From Flavobacteriales bacterium (GTDB taxonomy: Bacteria > Bacteroidota > Bacteroidia > Flavobacteriales_F > PHOS-HE28), in NCBI GenBank assembly GCA_016721005.1, contig JADKJM010000019.1:736727-800726 (forward strand): a DNA stretch of 64,000 bases, written 5' to 3'. The stretch's first letter is position 1. Each line of letters opens with the position of its first letter. The position numbers and the translations under genes were made by a program. Shown piece by piece: positions 25,227-33,710 of the stretch. The notes under the pieces are model-generated. The model worked only from the letters and a program-made list of their open reading frames with translations, did no database searches and had not been told where the DNA came from.

Positions 25227-26740
25227 CGAACGCGAACGCACAGAAGCGTTACTTGATCGCAGCGGCCCTGTTTGCAGGGGCCGCTGCGATCTGTGCGCAA
25301 GTACCTTGGCAATTGGATCCAACCTTTCGGACGCAGATCAACACGGAGAATGTGAATTCACTGGCTTTGTTGCCGAACGGACAGATCCTGATCAGCGGTC
25401 GGATCAATTACACCAATAGCCCCTTGGATGATAATTGGAGCACCATGCGGCTGAACGCGGATGGCAGCCGGGACGACTCCTTTCCACCTTGGCCTCTATC
25501 CGCTGGAGGGGGGGGTAAGATCGTCCCTTGGAATGATAAATTCTATATAAGATCCGTGTCGATGGTGCGGGCCCTGAACAACGGCTTGCGCGATGCGCAG
25601 TTCACGATGGCCAATGATCAATTCTTCGATGTGCTCCAATTGGAGGATTTCTTCGTTTATCCGGATGGCTCGCTGGTGATCGTTGGTGGCTTTGATCTGC
25701 ACTATCCGGATCATGATGGTGTGTACAACATGGTGTGGGTGACCAACACGGGCGCCATCGATCTGAGTCGACCGCCGCGCAAGGGGAATGGTGATGTTAC
25801 CATGATCCAGCCGCAAACGGATGGCAAGTTCATCCTCTCTGGTGGCATAACATATTGGGAAGGCGAGCCAACGGGTAATACGTTCCGGGTGGATGCGGAC
25901 GGCACCTTGGATCCGACATTCCAAGCGGCGATCACATGGGGGCTTGTCCTAAGCGCCACAGTGCTGGATGATGGCAGGATCCTCGCCTCGGGTCTATTCA
26001 AGACGGAGTTCAGCTCACCAGACAGCCTGCACTTCGTTCGCTTGATGCCCAATGGAAGCCTAGACCCAACGTTCAATAATGACATGGAAGTGGTGCAGCC
26101 GCCTTGGGGACCACCGCTTTGGCCAAATATGCCGATCAGTTGGGGGCAGTTCACGTTCGTTCGGCACAAACGCTTGCCTGATGGTCGCATTGTGCTCTTC
26201 GGCCAATATCAAACCATTGATGGCCATTTGAAGCGTGGTTTAGGCCTTCTGGATGAGGATGGCTATTGGTTGGAGGACCCGTTCGGTTCGGCAGGCTGCG
26301 GCGAGTATGCCTACAGTGGTGGAACAGGCGCGATCGATTTCATCTACAATAATGTAGTCGGCCTGCTCGAAGCTCCCGACGGGTACATCTTCATCTGGGG
26401 TGCCTACAAGGGCTACGATGATGGCACCACCAATGATCCAACACAGGCATTTGTGAGCCGCTTGTACGGTTTGAACGTGGGGGTGCGGGAGCATGAACAG
26501 CTGCGCATGCGGGTGTATCCGAACCCGGCCAGCGCAACAACCACCATGGAGCTTGAGCAAGTGCCGCATGGTGCTGTGGTGCTGCTGCGCGATGCGCTAG
26601 GCAGAGAGGTGCTGCGCCAACGCGTGAGCGATCATTACACAACGCTACAATTACAAACGTTGGCCGATGGCATCTACAGCATGCAACTCGTAGTTGGGGA
26701 CACCCTCATGGCGAACCCAAAGATCGTGGTTCAGCACTGA
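25223..26740 (+). CDS. Delta-60 repeat protein with T9SS sorting domain, copy 2
   Basis: 505 residues from a GTG start that overlaps the previous stop by 4 bases. Signal peptide (YLIAAALFAGAAAICAQ), delta-60 type repeats (LNADGSRDDSF, VDADGTLDPTF, LMPNGSLDPTF) and a T9SS sorting domain (VYPNPASATTTMELE to IVVQH). The segment FVSRLYGLNVGVREHE just before the sorting domain is nearly identical in all three copies, which shows recent duplication or gene conversion. Its stop is followed at once, in frame, by the orphan C-terminal cassette 26741-27205. Confidence 0.88.
   Translation: MTNANAQKRYLIAAALFAGAAAICAQVPWQLDPTFRTQINTENVNSLALLPNGQILISGRINYTNSPLDDNWSTMRLNADGSRDDSFPPWPLSAGGGGKIVPWNDKFYIRSVSMVRALNNGLRDAQFTMANDQFFDVLQLEDFFVYPDGSLVIVGGFDLHYPDHDGVYNMVWVTNTGAIDLSRPPRKGNGDVTMIQPQTDGKFILSGGITYWEGEPTGNTFRVDADGTLDPTFQAAITWGLVLSATVLDDGRILASGLFKTEFSSPDSLHFVRLMPNGSLDPTFNNDMEVVQPPWGPPLWPNMPISWGQFTFVRHKRLPDGRIVLFGQYQTIDGHLKRGLGLLDEDGYWLEDPFGSAGCGEYAYSGGTGAIDFIYNNVVGLLEAPDGYIFIWGAYKGYDDGTTNDPTQAFVSRLYGLNVGVREHEQLRMRVYPNPASATTTMELEQVPHGAVVLLRDALGREVLRQRVSDHYTTLQLQTLADGIYSMQLVVGDTLMANPKIVVQH
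25255..25291 (+). promoter_or_regulatory. Hairpin in signal-peptide codons, copy 2
   Basis: GATCGCAGCGGCCC (25255-25268) pairs perfectly with GGGCCGCTGCGATC (25278-25291), 9-base loop. It starts 32 bases after the first base of the GTG start. Confidence 0.65.
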
Positions 26741-27205
26741 GTTTTCACAAGCAGCCGCGACGATTCGGAATTGTCCGAGGCCGAACAGGACCAATTGGAG
26801 CTCATCATCGCCGATGCATACGATCGGCCAGCAACATGGGCGCAGAACCTGCTCTGCTTCCACTATGACAGGTGCCGGGCACCGTTGACAGGCGGAGACG
26901 ACGAAGGGCCGAAATCCTTGCAAGCGAGCAATGCACCGCAGACCATGACCACGACCCGCATCATGCAAGTGGTACCCAACCCGGCCACGGCGTGGGCGGC
27001 GTGTACCTACGATCTCGGCGCGGAACCGGACGGTGCATTCATCATAGTGAAGGATGCCATGGGCCGCACGGTACAAACCACCAAAGTGGGTGCAGCGAAA
27101 GGCCAGATCGTGTTGGACACGCGCTCCTTTGCGAACGGCCTGTACACGGTGGAGTTGCTCAACGCAGGGCGTACCTTGCAAGTGGAAAAGTTGATGGTTG
27201 AATGA
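26741..27205 (+). pseudogene. Orphan C-terminal cassette of a beta-helix T9SS protein
   Basis: The frame continues directly after the stop of the copy-2 gene without its own good start (a TTG at 26771 is the first possible one). It encodes SEAEQDQLELIIADAYDRPA, TWAQNLLCFHYDRC, TGGDDEGPKS and a T9SS sorting domain (VVPNPATAWA to MVE). This matches the last 150 residues of the 21856-23733 protein (TAEQNVLELLAQDMHDRPST, WAQNLLCFYYDRC). It is thus the tail of a second beta-helix gene whose upstream part was lost. Its 3' end overlaps the next delta-60 gene by ATGA, just as the intact cassette does upstream of copy 1. Confidence 0.8.
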
Positions 27206-28698
27206 TCGCAGGGAGCCATAAAGCACATTGCATCATAGTGGCGGCCAATTTGGCCGCCACTATGAGCATTGCTCAGCAGCCGTTCGATCTTGACCCGGAT
27301 TTCGCAACCTCGATCGAACGGCATTATGTCAATTCTCTTTGTCCTTTGACTGATGGCAAGTTGTACATCTCCGGTGATATTCGGTTTACCGGTGAACTTT
27401 CCAGCCGATACTTCCTCAGGCTGAACAATGATGGATCAATTGATGATGGTTTCCCGGACGTATTCGCAGGAGGTGGGAAGATCACGCCATGGTCGAACGG
27501 GTATTACTGTGGGACCGGGCAACAGGTGAGTAGACTGCACCTCGATGCTTCGATGGATAATTCATTTGACATGAACTCGGCTTGGCAATTAGTGAGTGTG
27601 TTCCAGGGCGGTGATTACCATGTGTTCCCCGATGGTCGTATCCTCTTCACCGGCGGCTGCCCGATGAACGACCCTGATCACGGCTTTGTCGGAGAATACA
27701 ATCTGGTGTGGTTCACCAACACCGGCTATTTGGATACCACACGGATCCACCGCAAAGGCAACGGCAACATGTTCGAGTTCGAGGCGCTGCACCCGGCCAG
27801 CCCGCAAGGGCAGGCGGGGCAATTCGTTTGTAGCATCCAAGGCACCGAGTATGAAGGGAGCCCTGTGGCCCCGGTCTTTCGGATCAACGCTGATGGTTCG
27901 TTGGATCCTTCGTTCAACGCACCGTTGCAGCCGTGGGGAGAATCTCGCGTATTCCTCCCCTTGGAGAATGGGCAAGTTTTAGCTGGGGGCAACCGGCAGA
28001 TCATCGGTCAGCCAGACACGATATGCGTAATCCGCTTTCTAGAGGATGGTTCTCTCGATCCGACTTTTCACCTTGCCCTTTTCAAGGACACCTTGGGCTA
28101 TCCCTCCCCATGGGTGAGCGATATCGAAACATTGCCCGATGGCAGGCTTATGGTCGTGGGGAATTTCGATGAAGTGGATGGCCTACCAAGGCGAGGCATC
28201 GTGATGCTCCATAGCGATGGTACCGTGGACGAAAGTGTGTTCAACGATGCCGGGTGTGATCCGTACAACTACACAGTGGGAACAAGCCAGTACCAAAGCC
28301 GGGTGATCGGCGGCATCACCCCCGCGCCCGATGGAAGCTATTATATCTACGGCAGCTACAATGGGTATGATGATGGTACCACGAGCTACCCCACGCAACG
28401 CTTCGTGAGCCGCTTGTACGGTTTGAACGTAGGGGTGCAGGAGCATAAGATGGAACTGCTGCGAGTAGCACCCAATCCTACCTATGGTCCGTTAGCGGTA
28501 ACGCTGCCGCAGAACGGCAAGGCCTTGCGCGCGGAGGTTCTGGATGCGCACGGTCGTTTGGTGCGCAGCGATCGTATATCCTCGAGCACGCAACAACTCA
28601 GCATGAACCTCTCGGAGTTGAGCGAAGGTGCTTATGTGCTGCGTTTGCACATGCAGGATGGTGCGGCGCGCCACGCGCGGTTCGTGATCGTGCGCTGA
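27202..28698 (+). CDS. Delta-60 repeat protein with T9SS sorting domain, copy 3
   Basis: 498 residues, ATG overlapping the preceding cassette's stop. Signal peptide (HCIIVAANLAATMSIAQQ), then QPFDLDPDFATSIE that closely matches copy 1 (QPFDLDPSFQVNLT), delta-60 repeats (INADGSLDPSF, FLEDGSLDPTF) and a T9SS domain that differs from copies 1 and 2 (VAPNPTYGPLAVTLPQ to FVIVR). The middle third is closest to copy 1, for example HVFPDGR and GYLDTTR.HR.GNG. The mosaic similarity suggests recombination among copies. Confidence 0.87.
   Translation: MIAGSHKAHCIIVAANLAATMSIAQQPFDLDPDFATSIERHYVNSLCPLTDGKLYISGDIRFTGELSSRYFLRLNNDGSIDDGFPDVFAGGGKITPWSNGYYCGTGQQVSRLHLDASMDNSFDMNSAWQLVSVFQGGDYHVFPDGRILFTGGCPMNDPDHGFVGEYNLVWFTNTGYLDTTRIHRKGNGNMFEFEALHPASPQGQAGQFVCSIQGTEYEGSPVAPVFRINADGSLDPSFNAPLQPWGESRVFLPLENGQVLAGGNRQIIGQPDTICVIRFLEDGSLDPTFHLALFKDTLGYPSPWVSDIETLPDGRLMVVGNFDEVDGLPRRGIVMLHSDGTVDESVFNDAGCDPYNYTVGTSQYQSRVIGGITPAPDGSYYIYGSYNGYDDGTTSYPTQRFVSRLYGLNVGVQEHKMELLRVAPNPTYGPLAVTLPQNGKALRAEVLDAHGRLVRSDRISSSTQQLSMNLSELSEGAYVLRLHMQDGAARHARFVIVR
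27235..27263 (+). promoter_or_regulatory. Hairpin in signal-peptide codons, copy 3
   Basis: ATAGTGGCGGCCA (27235-27247) pairs perfectly with TGGCCGCCACTAT (27251-27263), 3-base loop. It starts 33 bases after the A of the start codon. Confidence 0.65.
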
Positions 28699-28790
28699 CG
28701 CGTATGGTGGCCTGATCTACGGTGCGAAGCATCTTGTGGTGTGATCGCTCCGCTGTGAACCTTCCCCTTCCTTATTCGTATGCACGGGCC

Positions 28791-30020
28791 GTGAACGTGG
28801 AAAGGATCCGATCCTTGGTGGTCTTCGGCATGCTGGTGCATGGGCTTGGCGCCTATGCGCAAGCCGGGCTTACGCAGGACAATGGCGATTGCACCGGTGC
28901 CATCTTCATCAACGATTCCGTGTACCACCAGATCAGCGCCGTGCGCGGTTTCGGGAACAAGTTGGAGATCAAGGAGAACCCCAGTGAGGATCTGCAATGG
29001 TTCGAGCGGGAGCACCACACCACCTGGTACAAGTTCCGTTCACCCGCTACCACCACCCTCACCTTCGAGATCATCCCGGACAACATCGAGGACGACATCG
29101 ACTTCCTCGTATTCGAAGGCGCCGTGCCGGGGATCTGTGACAAGATCGCCACGAAGCAGGTGCAGCCCATCCGCAGCAACATCTCGCGCAACGACAAGAC
29201 CAACCGCTCCATCTGCGGCCTGTTGAAGGACGCGCCGGATGAATTCGTGCGCAGCGGGGTGGGAAGCAGCTTCAGCAAAGGCATCGAGGTGAAGCAGGGC
29301 GACCTCTTCTACCTCGTGATCGATTATCAGGACCGTCCACTGGCCGGGTACACCATCCGCTTCCACTACGATCCGCCGCCGCCGCCACCGGAGCCCGAGG
29401 AGAAGAAGCAGAAACAGCAACTGAACATCACCGTGGTGGATGCGAAGACGGGCAAACCGATCGACGCCAGCTTGACCATCGCAGGCATGCGCTTCGATGA
29501 AGTGGTGGAGGCGAAGGGCAAGAGCAGCTACACGTACGAGATGGACACCTACCGTACCCTGAAGATCGGGTGTGTCCGCGCAGGCTACATGTTCCAGACC
29601 ACCAAGGTGAAGGGCAGCGTGGACCCTGTGGTGGAGGTCGAGGTGAAGCTCACGCCGGTGGGAGCCGGTGAACGCGTGGTCCTGGACGACATCCGTTTCG
29701 TGGGCAACGAGGACAAGGTGATGCGCCAGTCGGAAGCATCGCTGCTCCTGCTGCTGCGCTTCATGCAAATGAATCCCAAGGTGAAGATCGAGATCGAAGG
29801 CCACGTGAATGGCCCGACCTTCAAGAACACGAAGGAGTTCATCGAACTCAGCACGGCCCGCGCCCGGACGATCTACGACTTCCTGCTCGTGAACGAGCTG
29901 GAACCGGCCCGCCTGTCGTACGTGGGCAAGGGCAACTCCCGGATGTTGTACCCCACGCCGAAGAACAAGGAGGAGAGTGAGGCCAATCGCCGCGTGGAGA
30001 TCAATGTCGTCGGCAACTGA
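28791..30020 (+). CDS. OmpA-family envelope protein
   Basis: 409 residues from a GTG at 28791, chosen because it opens the signal peptide (VERIRSLVVFGMLVHGLGAY, cleavage near AYAQA); a GTG at 28722 is an alternative. A beta-rich N-terminal domain (about 25-200, WYKFRSPATTTLTFEI) is followed by a Pro/Glu/Lys linker (DPPPPPPEPEEKKQKQ), a carboxypeptidase-regulatory-like domain, and a C-terminal OmpA-like peptidoglycan-binding domain (about 310-409; KIEIEGHVNG, SRMLYPTPKNKEESEANRRV). It should tether the outer membrane or a surface machine to peptidoglycan. Separate from the delta-60 operon by about 90 bases. Confidence 0.88.
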   Translation: MNVERIRSLVVFGMLVHGLGAYAQAGLTQDNGDCTGAIFINDSVYHQISAVRGFGNKLEIKENPSEDLQWFEREHHTTWYKFRSPATTTLTFEIIPDNIEDDIDFLVFEGAVPGICDKIATKQVQPIRSNISRNDKTNRSICGLLKDAPDEFVRSGVGSSFSKGIEVKQGDLFYLVIDYQDRPLAGYTIRFHYDPPPPPPEPEEKKQKQQLNITVVDAKTGKPIDASLTIAGMRFDEVVEAKGKSSYTYEMDTYRTLKIGCVRAGYMFQTTKVKGSVDPVVEVEVKLTPVGAGERVVLDDIRFVGNEDKVMRQSEASLLLLLRFMQMNPKVKIEIEGHVNGPTFKNTKEFIELSTARARTIYDFLLVNELEPARLSYVGKGNSRMLYPTPKNKEESEANRRVEINVVGN

Positions 30021-30085
30021 TCGGGCCACCCGCACCCCCTCACCACCGTTCATCAAATCGCGCCGGACGCCCTGTGCGTCCCGGA

Positions 30086-30093
30086 TACTTTTG
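30086..30093 (+). promoter_or_regulatory. Candidate -7 element for the TolC-like gene
   Basis: TACTTTTG, exact TAnnTTTG match, 31 bases before the ATG at 30125. Confidence 0.45.
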
Positions 30094-30124
30094 GTTCCGC
30101 CCTTTTCCTTTCGGGCCTCGGACC

Positions 30125-31543
30125 ATGCGCATCTCCATCTTACTAGCCCTGTGCTGCATCATCGGCACCACCGCCGCCCAAGAACCGTGGACCCTCGAAC
30201 AATGCGTGAAGCGCGCCGAGGAGAAGAACCTCGCGATGATGAACGCCGGCCTTGATGCCGAATTGGCCGACGAGACGCACGAGCAGGCCTATTGGGACAT
30301 GGCGCCCAACCTGAACGGTACGGCAACACACGGCTACAACTACGGCCGCGTGGTGGATCGCTTCACCAACACCTTCGCTACGGACCGCGTGCGCACGAAC
30401 AACTTCTACCTCAGCAGCACCATCACCCTGTTCCAGGGCTTGCAGAAGCAGGGCACCATCAAGCGCACCGAGTTGGATGCGAAGGCCGCATTACTCGGGA
30501 TCGAGGCGGCGAGGAACAATGTCCGCTTGGAGGTGGTGCAAGCGTTCCTGGATGTGCTTGGCTTGGCCGAGCGGGTATCCGCTGCCGAGTCGCAAGCGGC
30601 CAGCACGCGTGAGCAGGTCGCGCGCACCCAAGCCTTGGTGGATGCCGGTCGCGTGGCGCGTGCCGACCTGCTCTCGTTGGAGTCGCAGCTCGCGCAGGAG
30701 GAGTACACCATCACCGACCTCAGCAACCAACGCGACCAACGCTCGCTCGCCCTTGCACGCGCCATGCAGTTGGAACCGGAGCAGATGATGTCCTTCGAGA
30801 TCCAAGGACCGGCGATCAGCGCGTTGCGGATCATGGAACCCACGGCCTCCTCCAATGAAGTGCTGGCCAATGTGTTGCGCAGCAATCCCTCCTTCGCGCA
30901 AGCGGAAACGCGCGTGGCCAGCGCCGAACGCTCCATCGGCGTGGCGCGTTCCGGAAGCCTCCCCTCCTTGCAGTTGAACGGATCCGTCGGTACCGGCTTC
31001 AGCGGCCGTGATATCCGTGTGGTCGGCGAACCAGTGGTCGGTGCTCCGATCTTCATCGGAGCGACACAAAGTGGCGAAGCGGTCTACACACCGAACGTGA
31101 GTTACAACACGGAGCTAACCCCCTTCAAGGACCAGCTGGACCAGAACCTGAACCAGAGCATCGGTTTCACCTTGAACGTTCCGCTCTTCAACAACATGCA
31201 GAACCGCTTGGCCATCGATCAGGCGCGCGTGCAACACGAGCGCATGCGCAACAACCTGGTGGGTGTGCGCAATGATCTGCAACGCAACGTCCTCGACGCT
31301 ATGGTGGCACAGCGCTCCGGCTACCGCGCCTTCCTCGCGGCGGAGAAAGCGGTGGAAGCGGGTACGTTGAACAACTCCTTCGCGCAGGAACGGTATGAGC
31401 AGGGTGTGATCACCAGCATGGAACTCGCCACGGTGAAGGCCGCGCTCAACCGGACCACGGCGGACATGATCAACGCGAAGTACCAGTACCTCATGGCCAC
31501 CAAGTACCTGGAGATCCTGCAAGGGTTGCCCGTTACCTTGTGA
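30125..31543 (+). CDS. TolC-family outer-membrane efflux protein
   Basis: 472 residues with signal peptide (ISILLALCCIIGTTAAQ). The protein has the two-fold repeated TolC layout of long coiled-coil helices and short beta strands: WTLEQCVKRAEEKNLAMMNA at the start, LVDAGRVARADLLSLESQL in the first half, and the matching YEQGVITSMELATVKAALN in the second half. TolC proteins form the outer-membrane channel of tripartite efflux or type I secretion. The usual partners (periplasmic adaptor and inner-membrane pump) are not next to it; tsaB follows with a 2-base gap, so partners must be elsewhere. Confidence 0.93.
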   Translation: MRISILLALCCIIGTTAAQEPWTLEQCVKRAEEKNLAMMNAGLDAELADETHEQAYWDMAPNLNGTATHGYNYGRVVDRFTNTFATDRVRTNNFYLSSTITLFQGLQKQGTIKRTELDAKAALLGIEAARNNVRLEVVQAFLDVLGLAERVSAAESQAASTREQVARTQALVDAGRVARADLLSLESQLAQEEYTITDLSNQRDQRSLALARAMQLEPEQMMSFEIQGPAISALRIMEPTASSNEVLANVLRSNPSFAQAETRVASAERSIGVARSGSLPSLQLNGSVGTGFSGRDIRVVGEPVVGAPIFIGATQSGEAVYTPNVSYNTELTPFKDQLDQNLNQSIGFTLNVPLFNNMQNRLAIDQARVQHERMRNNLVGVRNDLQRNVLDAMVAQRSGYRAFLAAEKAVEAGTLNNSFAQERYEQGVITSMELATVKAALNRTTADMINAKYQYLMATKYLEILQGLPVTL

Positions 31544-31545
31544 GC

Positions 31546-32220
31546 ATGTCCATCGTCCTTGCCATCGAAACGGCCACGCACCAATGCAGCGTCGCGGTGG
31601 GGCGTGATGGCGTGTTGCTGGCCGAACGCACCACACTTCCCGGCAAGCAGGCCCACGCCGCAAGCGTGAGCGTCTTCGTGGCGGAAGTGATGGCCGAAGC
31701 GGGCTTGACCTTGAAGGATGTGCATGCCGTCGGTGTGGGGATCGGGCCGGGATCCTATACCGGTTTGCGCATCGGACTGAGTACCGCGAAGGGCCTCTGC
31801 CACGCGTTGGACATCCCTATCATCGGGGTGAACACGCTCACCACGCTGGCTCGTGCGGCAGGCGCTTCGGCCACCGTGCAATGGCCCATGATCGATGCAC
31901 GACGCATGGAGGTCTTCACCCAAGAACACGACGCACAGGGGCAACCCATCGGCGACATGATGCCCGTGGTGATCACCGATGAATGGATCGCAGCGCAAGG
32001 CACGATCCGCGTGTTTGGCGATGGTGCCGACAAGGCGACCGCCTTCTGGAAGGACCGACCGAAGGTGGAATATCTGCCGGGCATCATGCCGGATGCGCGC
32101 TACCTGTTGCCGCTGGCTGCGGAACGTCTGCGCGCCGGTGCCGTGGATGACCTCGCCTACCTCGTGCCCACCTATGGCAAGGAGGCGAACGTGACGCAAC
32201 CGAAGAAGCAGGGGGTGTGA
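31546..32220 (+). CDS. tsaB: tRNA threonylcarbamoyladenosine biosynthesis protein TsaB
   Basis: 224 residues. ASKHA-fold protein that partners TsaD and TsaE in making t6A at position 37 of ANN-decoding tRNAs. N-terminal VLAIETATHQCSVAV and the diagnostic GIGPGSYTGLRIGLSTAKGL are present; the C-terminal half is short as usual for TsaB compared with TsaD. A GTG at 31540 could also start it. The gene's end meets the convergent FkbM-fragment region at 32224. Confidence 0.95.
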   Translation: MSIVLAIETATHQCSVAVGRDGVLLAERTTLPGKQAHAASVSVFVAEVMAEAGLTLKDVHAVGVGIGPGSYTGLRIGLSTAKGLCHALDIPIIGVNTLTTLARAAGASATVQWPMIDARRMEVFTQEHDAQGQPIGDMMPVVITDEWIAAQGTIRVFGDGADKATAFWKDRPKVEYLPGIMPDARYLLPLAAERLRAGAVDDLAYLVPTYGKEANVTQPKKQGV

Positions 32221-32223
32221 TCC

Positions 32224-32373
32224 CTACCCCTTCCTTTCCGCCAAGTAATTGATCGTCTGGAACTGCTCGTACGCTTCCTTGTAATAGGGGATGGGCCGGA
32301 GGCCGTTGCGCACGATGCGGTGGATGGTGAACTTCTCCTTCAGCAACGAATAGAAATCGCGGAAGTAGGTGCG
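32224..32373 (-). pseudogene. 3' fragment of the FkbM methyltransferase gene
   Basis: Reads, on the minus strand, the last 49 residues of the intact FkbM protein at 32811-33623 (RTYFRDFYSLLKEKF through EQFQTINYLAERKG and stop) with one residue change (HRIV for YRIV). There is no start and no upstream part. DNA is 140/143 identical to the intact copy over 32231-32373. It sits downstream of a DUF2442 gene, so DUF2442 is bracketed by two FkbM tails. Confidence 0.85.
32231..32373. repeat. 143-base direct repeat, left copy
   Basis: Partner is 32818-32960. The copies differ at three positions by my reading (AAGTAATTG against AAATAGTTG, TGGATGG against TAGATGG). Both contain the FkbM C-terminal coding region. 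Confidence 0.85.
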
Positions 32374-32377
32374 CTCG

Positions 32378-32773
32378 TCAAACCACCTTGGTCCGGGCGC
32401 GTGTTGGTCGACCCGTGCGACCGGGGGGTGCTGTGATGGTCCGCAGTGTGCGTTCAATGGATTCCGCTTGGATGAACCCACGCAAGGAAAGGTCCTCATC
32501 CAGCTTGGGCCAAGTGATCCCGGTTCCACCGGCGATCAATTTCCAGCGCTGCAATTCCGCCGGGCTTGCGCTGCGCAGTCGTTCATGGTCGGATACGGAG
32601 GAGCGCACCACCTGTCCGTTGTTCAACACCAATAGTAGGAGGTCGATCGAACGATCGATATAGACATCCTTGATCCGCAAGCCGCCCTCGACGATCGACC
32701 GATCGATCGGGTCAAGAGGCCGCTTGTTCACCGGCTCAGTCTTCGAAGTGTTCCTTGGAGGCGTGGAAGTCAT
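32378..32773 (-). CDS. DUF2442 domain protein
   Basis: 131 residues. The central part, LLLVLNNGQVVRSSVSDHER, LQRWKLIAGGTGITWPKLDE and DLSLRGFIQ, is the DUF2442 signature. These small proteins are often found beside toxin-antitoxin or other mobile genes; function is not established. The N-terminal 35 residues (TEPVNKRPLDPIDRSIVEGG) are less conserved and the start could be internal. The gene lies exactly between two 143-base direct repeats made of the FkbM tail, which suggests it came in by recombination. Five CGATCG sites lie within 66 bases near its 5' end (32644-32709). Confidence 0.75.
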   Translation of the reverse strand: MTSTPPRNTSKTEPVNKRPLDPIDRSIVEGGLRIKDVYIDRSIDLLLLVLNNGQVVRSSVSDHERLRSASPAELQRWKLIAGGTGITWPKLDEDLSLRGFIQAESIERTLRTITAPPGRTGRPTRARTKVV

Positions 32774-32810
32774 GGCCCTAACAAAGCTAGGCTGTCCGGT
32801 GCTGATCGGT

Positions 32811-33623
32811 CTATCCCTTCCTTTCCGCCAAATAGTTGATCGTCTGGAACTGCTCGTACGCTTCCTTGTAATAGGGGATGGGCCGGAGGCCGTTGCGCAC
32901 GATGCGGTAGATGGTGAACTTCTCCTTCAGCAACGAATAGAAATCGCGGAAGTAGGTGCGTGAATCCACGTTGGCGCCACCGAACTCGAACTGGATGTGA
33001 TCGATGCGGCCTTCGCGGATCATGCGTTCGGCACCTTTCAGTGCGCTCAGTTCGTGGCCTTCGATGTCGATCTTGAGGAAATGCAGGCGCTCGATGCGGT
33101 GGTCCGCGCAGAACTGGTCCACGGTGGTGAGTTGGATCTCCTCCACCTCGTCCATGGTGATGTTGAAGTGCTCCAGGTCGCGGTTATAGACGGAGGCGAG
33201 CGTGTGCCGTTCGGGGTTGCGGTAGAGGCGAAGCGTGCCCACCGCATCACTGAAGCCGGTGTTGTGGGCCACCACGGTGCCGGACGATGGGTTGTTGTGG
33301 CCGCCCAACGTCTTCATCAACTTGGCGTAGGTGTCCTTGCTGGGTTCGAAGGCGTGAACGGTGCTGCCTTTGCCGAAGAGATCGGCCAGCGCCACGCTGT
33401 ATTCCCCGATGTTGGCGCCCACGTCGAAGACGATGGCCTTGTCGTTGGGGCCGAGCTTCTTCTTGATGTAGTGCAGCAGGTCCAGCTCGCCGTCCGTGCG
33501 GAAGTCGCCGCCACGGCCGTAGTTCATGCCATGAAGCGCGACGTCCAGGAGGAATTCATAGAGCCCTTGCATGGAGCGCCTGCCGGCGGTGAGCCCGAGG
33601 AGCCCCCAGATGATCTTCTTCAT
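32811..33623 (-). CDS. FkbM-family SAM-dependent methyltransferase
   Basis: 270 residues. SAM-binding motif I is VFDVGANIGEYSVALADLFG, followed by VHAFEPSKDTY and later FLKIDIEGHELSALKGAERM, the standard FkbM pattern. FkbM enzymes O-methylate sugars or small metabolites and are common in glycan loci. The N-terminal 40 residues are a hydrophobic/amphipathic lead (MKKIIWGLLGLTAGRRSMQG). It is transcribed leftward, downstream of the YyaL gene group, and its 3' 143 bases are duplicated at 32231. Confidence 0.92.
   Translation of the reverse strand: MKKIIWGLLGLTAGRRSMQGLYEFLLDVALHGMNYGRGGDFRTDGELDLLHYIKKKLGPNDKAIVFDVGANIGEYSVALADLFGKGSTVHAFEPSKDTYAKLMKTLGGHNNPSSGTVVAHNTGFSDAVGTLRLYRNPERHTLASVYNRDLEHFNITMDEVEEIQLTTVDQFCADHRIERLHFLKIDIEGHELSALKGAERMIREGRIDHIQFEFGGANVDSRTYFRDFYSLLKEKFTIYRIVRNGLRPIPYYKEAYEQFQTINYLAERKG
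32818..32960. repeat. 143-base direct repeat, right copy (in intact FkbM gene)
   Basis: Same sequence as 32231-32373 apart from three bases; this copy is within the intact gene and is presumably the source. Confidence 0.85.
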
Positions 33624-33710
33624 GTGTGTCCGGTCGCTGCGAAAATGGTGGACCGGCAGCCTTGTACGACAGGAGCGCTGTGGGGTTTTTGAACGACCGA
33701 CCGTGGTCGA

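Noticed and set aside
23760..27263. Integron attC sites as the explanation for the hairpins in the delta-60 array
   Set aside because: The hairpins lie inside coding sequence near gene starts, not after stop codons, and lack RYYYAAC/GTTRRRY core sites; no integrase gene is seen.
32224..32529. An independent 101-codon gene on the minus strand ending in the FkbM tail
   Set aside because: The first half is out-of-frame DUF2442 sequence; only the last 49 codons match a protein and they duplicate the end of the intact FkbM gene.
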